Origin: Bacteroidota bacterium
GTDB taxonomy: Bacteria; Bacteroidota; Bacteroidia; Flavobacteriales_F; PHOS-HE28
Assembly: GCA_023418095.1 (NCBI GenBank)
Contig: JAEZDL010000234.1
Location: forward strand, 1-27,432
Length of the DNA stretch: 27,432 bases
Direction of reading: 5' to 3'
The notes under the pieces were generated by a model. That model searched no databases. It was not told the origin of the DNA and worked only from the letters and a program-made list of their open reading frames with translations. Shown here one piece after another: positions 7,804-14,243 of this stretch. A program made the position numbers and the translations under genes. Positions within the stretch are counted from its first letter, which is position 1. Each line of letters begins with the position of its first letter.

Positions 7804-8415
7804 ATGCCAACCCTCAACTGGATCGGAAAGGACAAGGTCATCAACCATCACCGCGATGTGCCCTTCAAGGTGTTGGAGAAGAAGTATACATTCTCAGGGA
7901 ACGAAAGTGTGGGCAATGCCGGATTCGAACCAGCAGACCCTTCAATCGTGGAGAATACCGGAGTCGAACCGGTGACTGGATCCGTACCGAGGGCGGGACT
8001 CGAACCCGTTGCTCCAGAGGTTTCACGCCCCAAGGCGGAGAGGGGAGGATTCGACCCCCCGGTACGCGCTCAGGGTGGCGGCCGCAACATGATCATCCAT
8101 GGGGACAATCTTGAGGCCCTCAAGAGCCTGTTGCCGCAGTACGAAGGTAAGGTCAAGTGCATCTACATCGATCCACCGTACAACACCGGCAACGAAGGCT
8201 GGGTGTACAACGACAATGTGAACGACCCGCGCATCAAGAAATGGCTGGGCGATGTGGTGGGCAAGGAGGGCGAGGACCTGAGCCGCCACGACAAGTGGTT
8301 GTGCATGATGTACCCGCGGCTGGTGCTGTTGCACAAGTTGCTGGCGGAGGATGGGTCAATATGGATTTCAATTGATGACCAACGAGTATGCCCACTTAGT
8401 CATGGTGTGCAATGA
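7804..8415 (+). CDS. mod: Type III restriction-modification methyltransferase Mod, 5' part (frameshifted)
   Basis: First part of a beta-class N6-adenine methyltransferase that modifies the recognition site and gives specificity to the Mod-Res complex. I chose the ATG at 7804 (MPTLNWIGKDKVINHH, the usual Mod opening) over one at 7756. Seen: SAM/substrate motif IHGDNLEAL, catalytic motif IV DPPYNTGNEGW, then SRHDKWLCMMYPRL and EDGSIWISIDD. Between residues about 36 and 95 there is an unusual stretch with four G-[FVL]-[ED]-P units encoded by antisense tRNA 3' ends; it should be absent in ordinary Mod, where a short linker joins FKVLEKKYTFSG to N-IIHGDNL. After IDD the frame is lost: a single extra C at about 8379-8380 sends it to a stop at 8413-8415. 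The continuation is in the next frame. Confidence 0.85.
   Translation: MPTLNWIGKDKVINHHRDVPFKVLEKKYTFSGNESVGNAGFEPADPSIVENTGVEPVTGSVPRAGLEPVAPEVSRPKAERGGFDPPVRAQGGGRNMIIHGDNLEALKSLLPQYEGKVKCIYIDPPYNTGNEGWVYNDNVNDPRIKKWLGDVVGKEGEDLSRHDKWLCMMYPRLVLLHKLLAEDGSIWISIDDQRVCPLSHGVQ
7910..8060 (-). repeat. Array of four truncated tRNA 3' ends, antisense and in frame within mod
   Basis: Read on the minus strand, four T-arms plus acceptor 3' strands follow one another. (1) 8060-8037: T-stem GGGGG/CCTCC, loop GTCGAAT, then CCTCTCC, like tRNA-Ser. (2) 8009-7986: ACGGG/CCCGC, loop TTCGAGT, then CCTCGGT. (3) 7973-7949: ACCGG/CCGGT, loop TTCGACT, then ATTCTCC. (4) 7934-7910: GCTGG/CCGGC, loop TTCGAAT, then ATTGCCC, like tRNA-Val. 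The 5' halves (D-arm, anticodon) are missing, and the 36-51 bp spacing is too short for whole tRNAs. No CCA is encoded. On the plus strand each T-loop is read in the same mod frame as GFEP, GVEP, GLEP or GFDP. The tRNA identities are tentative. Confidence 0.8.
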
Positions 8416-9622
8416 AATTTTTGGTATGTCAAATCATCTTGCCACAATCATTTGGGAGAAGACTGATAGTCCCAAAATGGATTCGAAGTACTTCTCTACA
8501 AAGCATGATTATATCGCCGTATATTCTAAAAGCCAGGATGTATTGAGTATCCAGCAATTAAGTGCCTCTACTGAAGATCTTGCGCACTACAACAAGACTG
8601 ATGTCTATGGGAACAAATATTATCTGAAGCCGCTTCGTGCAATGGGAGGACAAGGAGAAACTCGAGAAGCCCGTCCAAACCTATTTTATCCTCTAACCGC
8701 GCCAGATGGAAGCCAACATTTTCCCAAGAGAAAGGACGGTTCAGATGGTGCTTGGCGTTGGTCACAAGAAAAGGTGAGGGAAGAAGCAGAGAGAATCGAA
8801 TGGGTGAAAACTAGGAATGGTTGGAGCGTCAACTTTAGAATCTATGCTAATGATAATTCCACTAGACCTATTGAAACATTATGGAATCATCATGAAGTAG
8901 GCAGCAATCGTACATCGAAGACCGAAGTAAATACGATACTCACAGATACTAACTCTTTCAATACCCCTAAGCCAGTAGCATTAATTGACCGCATTCTAAG
9001 GTGTGTGCCGTCCAAGGACTCCATCATCCTCGACTCCTTCGCCGGCAGCGGCACCACCGCCCACGCCGTGCTCAATTTGAACAAGCAGGATGGCGGCAAC
9101 CGCAAGTTCATCCTCATCGAAATGATGGACTATGCCGAAACGATCACCGCCGAGCGCGTGAAGCGGGTGATCAATGGCTACCCTTCGACTCCGCTCAGGG
9201 CAGGTTCCAAGGGCAACAAGAAAGTGGAGGGCACCGGCGGCTCCTTCGACTATTACACGCTGGGTGAGCCGCTCTTCAACGAGCACCAGCAGCTCAACGA
9301 GAATGTTCGGGTGGAGAAGATCCGCGAGTACATCTGGTATACGGAGACGCGATCGGCGTTGCCCGCAACAGAGAATGGAGAAGCGCCTCGGCGGGCTCAG
9401 CGTGACAGCGGTTATTACCTCGGCACGCACGAGCAGATCGCCTATTACTTCGTGTATGAGAAGGATGAGTTGACCAAGTTGGATCATGAGCTGTTGGCCA
9501 CACTTCCGGTGAAAGGCGAACGCACCATGATCTATGCGGACAACTGCCTTCTGCCGAAGAAGTTCCTGGAGAAGCATGGCATCATCTTCAAGAAGATCCC
9601 CCGGGACATCACGCGCTTCTGA
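8351..9622 (+). CDS. mod: Type III restriction-modification methyltransferase Mod, 3' part (frameshifted)
   Basis: Continuation of mod in the shifted frame. The real homology starts at NEYAHLVMVCNEIFG (about 8381), which joins directly to SIWISIDD of the 5' part; the total span 7804-9622 is 3n+1 bases, consistent with one inserted base. Then comes the variable target-recognition region (about 8400-8995), followed by PKPVALIDRIL, the SAM-binding motif I ILDSFAGSGTTAHAVL (9029-9076) and the Mod C-terminus ending I-P-R-D-I-T-R-F. Motif order IV-TRD-I marks the beta class. Two short repeats are inserted in frame (PSTPLRAGS at about 9181; APRRAQRDSG at about 9384). If translated alone it would start at ATG 8351, but it lacks motif IV, so without frame correction the enzyme would be inactive. 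It ends 3 bp before fic. Confidence 0.85.
   Translation: MGQYGFQLMTNEYAHLVMVCNEIFGMSNHLATIIWEKTDSPKMDSKYFSTKHDYIAVYSKSQDVLSIQQLSASTEDLAHYNKTDVYGNKYYLKPLRAMGGQGETREARPNLFYPLTAPDGSQHFPKRKDGSDGAWRWSQEKVREEAERIEWVKTRNGWSVNFRIYANDNSTRPIETLWNHHEVGSNRTSKTEVNTILTDTNSFNTPKPVALIDRILRCVPSKDSIILDSFAGSGTTAHAVLNLNKQDGGNRKFILIEMMDYAETITAERVKRVINGYPSTPLRAGSKGNKKVEGTGGSFDYYTLGEPLFNEHQQLNENVRVEKIREYIWYTETRSALPATENGEAPRRAQRDSGYYLGTHEQIAYYFVYEKDELTKLDHELLATLPVKGERTMIYADNCLLPKKFLEKHGIIFKKIPRDITRF
8355..9000 (+). other. AT-rich, GATC-poor recognition-domain patch within mod
   Basis: From about 8355 the sequence turns visibly AT-rich and almost loses GATC (one site, at about 8576), then returns to GC-rich, GATC-containing sequence at about 9001. 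The edges fall at the conserved E-D-G-S-I-W-I-S-I-D-D block and just before I-I-L-D-S-F-A-G-S-G, which flank the specificity region of type III Mod proteins. This fits exchange of the recognition domain by recombination. Boundaries are by eye. Confidence 0.65.
9181..9206. repeat. Short dispersed repeat (CTTCGAC..GCTCAG type) in mod
   Basis: CCCTTCGACTCCGCTCAGGG plus CAGG, read in frame as PSTPLRAG, interrupts an otherwise normal Mod stretch (R-V-I-N-G-Y | K-G-N-K-K-V-E-G). It belongs to the class of short repeats whose translations look like S-T-P-L-R-x-G or, on the other strand, C-P-E-R-S-R-R. It shares a core with 9384-9409. Confidence 0.65.
9384..9409. repeat. Second short dispersed repeat in mod
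   Basis: CGCCTCGGCGGGCTCAGCGT plus GACAG, in frame as A-P-R-R-A-Q-R-D-S, placed between the conserved I-W-Y-T-E-T-R and Y-Y-L-G-T-H-E-Q-I-A. It shares the C-N-TCG-N-C...GCTCAG core with 9181-9206. The other strand reads as H-A-E-P-A-E-A, typical of this repeat class. Confidence 0.6.
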
Positions 9623-9625
9623 ACC

Positions 9626-10423
9626 ATGGAGCGCACGTTCAACATCCTGTCCACGGGCTTGCTGGAGCGCTACCGGCAAGCTGTTGCCATGGCCGATCTG
9701 GAGCGGTACAAACAATTGCAGGATAGTGAGCTTTCCGTGGCGGACTTCAGCTTTTACACATCGGTCTCAGCCGTCTATTCTTCCAAGATCGAAGGCGAGA
9801 GCATCGATCTGGATTCCTACGTGAAGCACAAGCGCTTCGGGATCTCCTTCCTGCCGGACCATACCCAGAAGATCGACGACCTGTATGCCGCATACCAGTT
9901 CGCCGAACAGAACACCTGCGATCGAGCCAACCTTCTCGAGTCGCACCGCATGCTTACGCGCCACCTCCTGCCCGAAGGCAAAAGAGGCCGTGTGCGCACT
10001 GGCAATATGTATGTGACCACCGAGGAAGGCCGCATCGAATACGTGGCGGCATCGCCCTTCATGGTGGAAGCGGAACTCGAAAAGCTCTTCAAGGACCTGG
10101 ACCAATTGCGGAGCATGGAGCTTTCACTCCCCGATGTCTTCCATTTCGCGGCCATGCTGCACCTGGTGTTCGTGAAGATCCATCCCTTCGATGATGGCAA
10201 CGGAAGGTGTGCACGGCTCCTGGAGAAATGGTTCCTTGCGGAAAAGCTGGGCGAAAAGGCCTGGCTGATCCAGAGTGAGAAGAACTACTACCTGAACCAC
10301 CAGACGTACTACCGCAACATCCGCATGCTGGGTTTGGAATACGATACGCTCGACTACGGGCAGGCGCTGCCCTTCCTACTGATGCTTCCCGCATCGCTTA
10401 CTTTGAATACACAGGACACCTGA
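9626..10423 (+). CDS. Fic-family protein (probable AMP transferase) within the type III R-M operon
   Basis: 265 residues. The Fic active-site loop HPFDDGNGRCAR is intact at 186-197, with catalytic His186, so nucleotidyl transfer (usually AMP from ATP) to a protein hydroxyl is expected. An inhibitory-helix motif [ST]xxxE[GN] is present near the N-terminus (S52-S-K-I-E56-G57), placing it with class II Fic proteins that inhibit themselves. No separate antitoxin gene is therefore needed. No N-terminal signal, membrane segment or winged helix is evident. It starts 3 bp after mod and its TGA overlaps the res ATG (TGATG, 10421-10425), so it is cotranscribed and likely coupled with res. GATC frequency is that of the host. 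Target unknown; a regulatory or guard role towards Mod-Res is speculation. Confidence 0.92.
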   Translation: MERTFNILSTGLLERYRQAVAMADLERYKQLQDSELSVADFSFYTSVSAVYSSKIEGESIDLDSYVKHKRFGISFLPDHTQKIDDLYAAYQFAEQNTCDRANLLESHRMLTRHLLPEGKRGRVRTGNMYVTTEEGRIEYVAASPFMVEAELEKLFKDLDQLRSMELSLPDVFHFAAMLHLVFVKIHPFDDGNGRCARLLEKWFLAEKLGEKAWLIQSEKNYYLNHQTYYRNIRMLGLEYDTLDYGQALPFLLMLPASLTLNTQDT

Positions 10424-13050
10424 TGGAACTGAAACCATACCAGAAGCGGGTGATCGAGGATCTGGACCAGTATCTCGATAAGTTCAAGTATATCGGCGAT
10501 CCGGCAAAGACCTTCGATCGGTTCTGGGAGGAAAAGGCCGGGCCTTACGATCCACTCAGCAAGAAGGGCATGCGGCCCTACCAGCGCAATTTGAACGATG
10601 CCATACACCTATGCGTTAAGGTGCCTACTGCGGGTGGCAAGACTTTCATTGCAGTGAATGCGTTGAAGACCATCTTCGATCACTTCAGTCCTACAGCACC
10701 GAAGGCCGTGGTATGGCTTGTACCGTGGAGCAACCTCTTGCAACAGACGGTGCGCAACTTGAACGATCCAGACCATGCGTACCGCCAGAAGCTGAATCAG
10801 CTTTTCCGTAGCCGTGTGGAAGTGTACCAGAAGGACCAACTCCTGATGGGCGCTGGCTTCAATCCAACGAGCGTTCAGGAACAACTGAGCATCATCGTAA
10901 TGAGTTTTGCCAGCCTGCGTGCCCGGCGGAAGGAGGATCGTAAGGTCTTTCAGGAGAACGGCCAACTCGCTGGTTTCCGGAGCTTGTATGATGATACGAC
11001 ATCGATTAAGGAAGGCACGGACGATACGGCGCTGATCAACGTGATCCGTCATCTTAATCCTGTGGTGGTTGTTGATGAAAGCCACAACGCGGAAAGCGAT
11101 CTCAGCGTGGACATGCTGAATGATCTGAACCCGAGTTTCATCCTTGACCTCACCGCCACGCCCAAGCAGAACAGCAACATTATAAGCATGGTGCCGGCGT
11201 TGGAATTGAAGAAAGAGCACATGGTGAAATTGCCTGTGATCGTATATAACCAACATGATCGGAGTGAGGTCATCGCCAATGCTTTGCACCTGCGCCAACG
11301 TCTTCAATCGATCGCCGATGAAGAGGCAAGGCAAGGAGGACGGCATATCAGGCCGATCGTCTTATTCCAGGCACAACCGCGCACCGGTGAAGAGAAGATC
11401 ACCTTCGAAAAGGTGAAAGCCACGTTGATGAAAGCCGGTGTGCCGGAGGAAGAGATCAAGATCAAAACAGCTGAAAAAGATGAATTGAAGGGTATCGATC
11501 TGATGGCACCTGAGTGCCCTGTGAAGTACATCATAACGATCAATGCACTAAAGGAAGGCTGGGATTGTCCCTTCGCGTACATCCTCGCCTCGCTGGCGGA
11601 CAAGAGCAGTGCGGTGGATGTGGAACAGATCCTGGGCCGTGTGCTTCGCCAACCGTACGTGATGAAGCATGCGAACCCGATGCTGAACATGAGCTACGTG
11701 CTCACCGCGAGCGCCAAATTCCACGACACGCTCCAAAGCATTGTGAATGGCCTGCAACAAAGCGGTTTCAGCGACAAGGATTACAGGGCCGTGGATACCA
11801 TGACGGCTGCCGAAAAAGAAAAAGCGCGTCTCGCTCCTGTGCAAACTGCGATCGATGGCGTCAGCAATGTTGTCGATGAATTGGAACTTGCCTCGATCAC
11901 GTTCGATCCAAATGCGGACGCTCAGCCTGCGATAACCAGCGTAACAACGATCGAAGCACAAGCCTTGGCAAAGAACGCCGAGATGGAAAAAGAGATCGAA
12001 GAAGCTTCCAATTCAGAAGAAGATCCGATCTTGCAGGAAATGGGAGATCAGGTCGATCGTTATTCCATGCGTCCGGATGTGGCTGAAATGGCCCGGAACA
12101 TGGTGCTGCAACGATTCGTGATCCAGGTACCAGGCAACATCTTTACTGGTGCTGAAGAAGCTTGGGATGAATTGAGCCAGGAACCTTTGCTCAAGGATTT
12201 CCGCCTCAGCACGCAGGACCTTCGGATCGACTGGGAAAGCGTTGAGGGCGAACTGTACATGGTGGATCTTGAAGGCGTTTCCGGCGGCGAAGTGAGTCCG
12301 AAATACCGGAAGATCTTCCAGAGCGAAGCCATTCACGAACCGATCGTGGCCTACATAACCGCGAAGCCGAAAGAAGAACAGGCACAACACGTGGCCGATC
12401 AGATCGTATCGCGGATCGGCGACATGTGGCCGATCGCCGATCAGGAGATCAAGCGATATGTTACGCGGTTGTTCGAGGATTTCAGCGCAGAGCAGTTGCG
12501 TGATGTGCTTGCGCGTCCGCTCGTTTACGCGAACCGCATCAAGAAGAAAATCCAGTCACTTGCTGATGCCCACGCAGAACAACGATTCCGCGATCTGCTG
12601 CAAGTAGGCAAGATCAGAACGGAAGCGCTCTGGCGATTACCAGAACGCATCATACCTGGTCAACTTGGCAAACCGATCAGCAACAGTCTCTACGATCGAG
12701 AAGGCAGCATGAACGGTTTCGAGGAGCGGGCGATCAGCGAATTGGGTATGCTCCCGAACATCGCCTGCTGGCACCGTAATCTTGGAAAGAACAAGGGGTT
12801 TCCCATCAACGGATTCAGCAATAACCATTACCCGGATTTCATTCTTCTGACCAAAACCGGCAAAGTGATCTTGATCGAGACCAAGGGTGATGATCGTGAC
12901 AACAGTGATAGCGCTGCAAAGGCTCGCCTAGGCAAATGCTGGCAGGATCAAGCTGGACCCAATTTCCGATACTTCATGGTGTTCGACCAATTAGCGGTTG
13001 AAGGGGCGTACACTTTGGCTAAGGCGAAGGAGTTGGTTGGGGAGGTTTAA
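10423..13050 (+). CDS. res: Type III restriction endonuclease Res subunit
   Basis: 875 residues; with Mod forms the ATP-dependent complex that cleaves unmodified DNA. Superfamily 2 motifs in order: Q-R-N-L-N-D-A (55-60), motif I PTAGGKT (68-74), motif II DESH (218-221), motif III TAT (244-246), K-E-G-W-D-C-P-F-A (near 378-386), and motif VI Q-I-L-G-R-V-L-R-Q-P (near 401-410). The C-terminal nuclease site is P804-D805 ... E819-T-K821, a PD-(D/E)xK arrangement. Nothing key is missing, so Res looks functional even though the mod frame is broken. An unpaired Res is normally inactive without Mod, which would keep the cell safe. It follows fic with a 1-base overlap and is 18 bp upstream of the next gene. 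Confidence 0.93.
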   Translation: MELKPYQKRVIEDLDQYLDKFKYIGDPAKTFDRFWEEKAGPYDPLSKKGMRPYQRNLNDAIHLCVKVPTAGGKTFIAVNALKTIFDHFSPTAPKAVVWLVPWSNLLQQTVRNLNDPDHAYRQKLNQLFRSRVEVYQKDQLLMGAGFNPTSVQEQLSIIVMSFASLRARRKEDRKVFQENGQLAGFRSLYDDTTSIKEGTDDTALINVIRHLNPVVVVDESHNAESDLSVDMLNDLNPSFILDLTATPKQNSNIISMVPALELKKEHMVKLPVIVYNQHDRSEVIANALHLRQRLQSIADEEARQGGRHIRPIVLFQAQPRTGEEKITFEKVKATLMKAGVPEEEIKIKTAEKDELKGIDLMAPECPVKYIITINALKEGWDCPFAYILASLADKSSAVDVEQILGRVLRQPYVMKHANPMLNMSYVLTASAKFHDTLQSIVNGLQQSGFSDKDYRAVDTMTAAEKEKARLAPVQTAIDGVSNVVDELELASITFDPNADAQPAITSVTTIEAQALAKNAEMEKEIEEASNSEEDPILQEMGDQVDRYSMRPDVAEMARNMVLQRFVIQVPGNIFTGAEEAWDELSQEPLLKDFRLSTQDLRIDWESVEGELYMVDLEGVSGGEVSPKYRKIFQSEAIHEPIVAYITAKPKEEQAQHVADQIVSRIGDMWPIADQEIKRYVTRLFEDFSAEQLRDVLARPLVYANRIKKKIQSLADAHAEQRFRDLLQVGKIRTEALWRLPERIIPGQLGKPISNSLYDREGSMNGFEERAISELGMLPNIACWHRNLGKNKGFPINGFSNNHYPDFILLTKTGKVILIETKGDDRDNSDSAAKARLGKCWQDQAGPNFRYFMVFDQLAVEGAYTLAKAKELVGEV

Positions 13051-13068
13051 TAATCCAATTATGAACCC

Positions 13069-13524
13069 ATGACAAAGGAAGAGCGTGCAGAATTGATAGA
13101 GCTTTTGGCAACTGGAAAGGAAATCCCGTTAACTGCACGGGAGAAGCACTATGTTACAAATAATCCAGCCGTTTCAAAGTTAGAATTTCTCCAACGACTC
13201 TGGCTTCCTCTTGATCCTACCGGGAACCCTTCAGATCTCTTCATAACTGTCAATTCTATTATTATAACGCAGAAAGACTTCTGGGGGAAACCGGTCACTT
13301 TTGACATGATAGTCCGGAAGTATACTCAGCATGATTCCATCTATGGTAAGCAAGCATTGCATCGATGGCTCGAACGTGAAAGATGGAATGATGATGCTAA
13401 AGTTGAAGATGCCTTACCATTTACAACGACTGCCGAGAAAAAACTTTTGGAACTTTTACCCATACTCCAAAAATTTCGGTCCGATCTTGACTCTGTTCTA
13501 GGAGAAGGTTTGAGCAATGAATAG
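13069..13524 (+). CDS. Hypothetical protein downstream of res
   Basis: 151 residues, not recognised. No signal peptide or membrane segment. It begins with an acidic/basic helix (T-K-E-E-R-A-E-L-I-E-L-L) and ends with another Lys/Leu-rich helix; the middle has W-L-P-L-D-P-T-G-N-P-S-D-L and R-W-L-E-R-E-R-W-N-D-D, suggesting a soluble, perhaps DNA- or protein-binding protein. Base composition is more AT-rich and GATC is rarer (3 in 456 bp) than in its neighbours, suggesting later acquisition. It starts 18 bp after res in the same direction, so it may be the last gene of the R-M transcript. A link to restriction or to Fic is by position only. Confidence 0.7.
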   Translation: MTKEERAELIELLATGKEIPLTAREKHYVTNNPAVSKLEFLQRLWLPLDPTGNPSDLFITVNSIIITQKDFWGKPVTFDMIVRKYTQHDSIYGKQALHRWLERERWNDDAKVEDALPFTTTAEKKLLELLPILQKFRSDLDSVLGEGLSNE

Positions 13525-13581
13525 TACCTTAACCGAAGGGGGAGGTGAGCCTAGAATTAGCCACATCCTGAGATCGCTTCA

Positions 13582-13821
13582 ATGGAATACATTCAAATTC
13601 ACCGTTACGACTCGCTGCGTCTCTATAAGCGCATGGCCACAGAAGAAGTGATCTTCTCTGATGACTTCGAAGATCTAATGGTACGCAGCCATCCTACCGA
13701 TGGGTATTTCGTGAAGCGAAAAGGAACCGCGGAATATCGAATTGAAGGTTCAAGCAAATTGGTGACCGAAACGATCCTTGGTGGCAAAGTGGTTGATCGG
13801 ACCCAATACGATGTATATTGA
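13582..13821 (+). CDS. Small hypothetical protein
   Basis: 79 residues, not recognised. Soluble and charged, with an acidic stretch (V-I-F-S-D-D-F-E-D-L) followed by alternating polar and hydrophobic residues (Y-F-V-K-R-K-G-T-A-E-Y-R-I) that suggest a small beta-rich fold. It lies 57 bp after the 151-residue gene in the same direction and is convergent with the next, minus-strand gene. It could be part of the accessory island. The case for coding rests on the open frame and position. Confidence 0.5.
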   Translation: MEYIQIHRYDSLRLYKRMATEEVIFSDDFEDLMVRSHPTDGYFVKRKGTAEYRIEGSSKLVTETILGGKVVDRTQYDVY

Positions 13822-13840
13822 TCGGAACCAACACACCCGA

Positions 13841-14161
13841 TCAATCCGGCTGACTGTCCTTCAATGCCTGAAGTTTGAGCAAAGTTGCACTATCTGCAAA
13901 GCTGCCTAATTGCGAACCTGCATTCCCCGCTGCCCGATCCGTGCGCACTGGTTCGCCGATCTGCGCATTGATGGCCGCCCATGCCACCACGCGATGATCG
14001 CCCATGCCCAAACCTTCCTGGAATCGCCAATTATGCCGCACATAACGCATGATCTGGTAACTGAGCATGCCCCTGCGATCCTCCAGCAGAACAAGGCAAA
14101 GAATTCGGCCATTCTCAGGTAGTTCGGGTGGATGGCACCAAGGGCCGGTCGCGTGGGGCAT
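13841..14161 (-). CDS. Hypothetical protein, possibly DUF551-like
   Basis: 106 residues from the ATG at 14161 (preceded by GTATACAT); a TTG nine codons upstream (14188) is an alternative start. The N-terminal part, W-C-H-P-P-E-L-P-E-N-G-R-I-L-C-L-V then G-M-G-D-H-R-V-V-A-W, has the spacing of DUF551-type domains (W...LP...G..VL ... H/V..W). This resemblance is tentative. The last 35 residues look unstructured. No signal peptide or membrane segment. It converges with the small plus-strand ORF and is followed by no obvious terminator. It may mark the right border of the accessory island. Confidence 0.5.
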   Translation of the reverse strand: MPHATGPWCHPPELPENGRILCLVLLEDRRGMLSYQIMRYVRHNWRFQEGLGMGDHRVVAWAAINAQIGEPVRTDRAAGNAGSQLGSFADSATLLKLQALKDSQPD

Positions 14162-14243
14162 ATGTATACGGTGTTTGGCGGAAAACAAGGTAAGTGAAAG
14201 CTACGGATGGGATATCCACTTTATGCGGCATAATTCATTCTGC

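Noticed and set aside
7910..8060. Functional tRNA genes on the minus strand
   Set aside because: Only T-arm and acceptor 3' strands are present; spacing of 36-51 bp leaves no room for D-arm and anticodon arm.
8370..8390. Phase-variable switch of mod by slipped-strand mispairing
   Set aside because: The frameshift lies at a CC dinucleotide; no homopolymer or short tandem repeat is there.
13517..13648. 44-codon plus-strand ORF starting in the stop region of the 151-residue gene
   Set aside because: Overlaps the more convincing 79-residue ORF in another frame, and its composition (Ser/Thr/Arg, C-V-S-I-S-A-W) looks like a frame shadow.
7804..13821. Integrative element with integrase
   Set aside because: Despite tRNA 3' ends, no integrase, recombinase, transposase or flanking direct repeat was found in the window.
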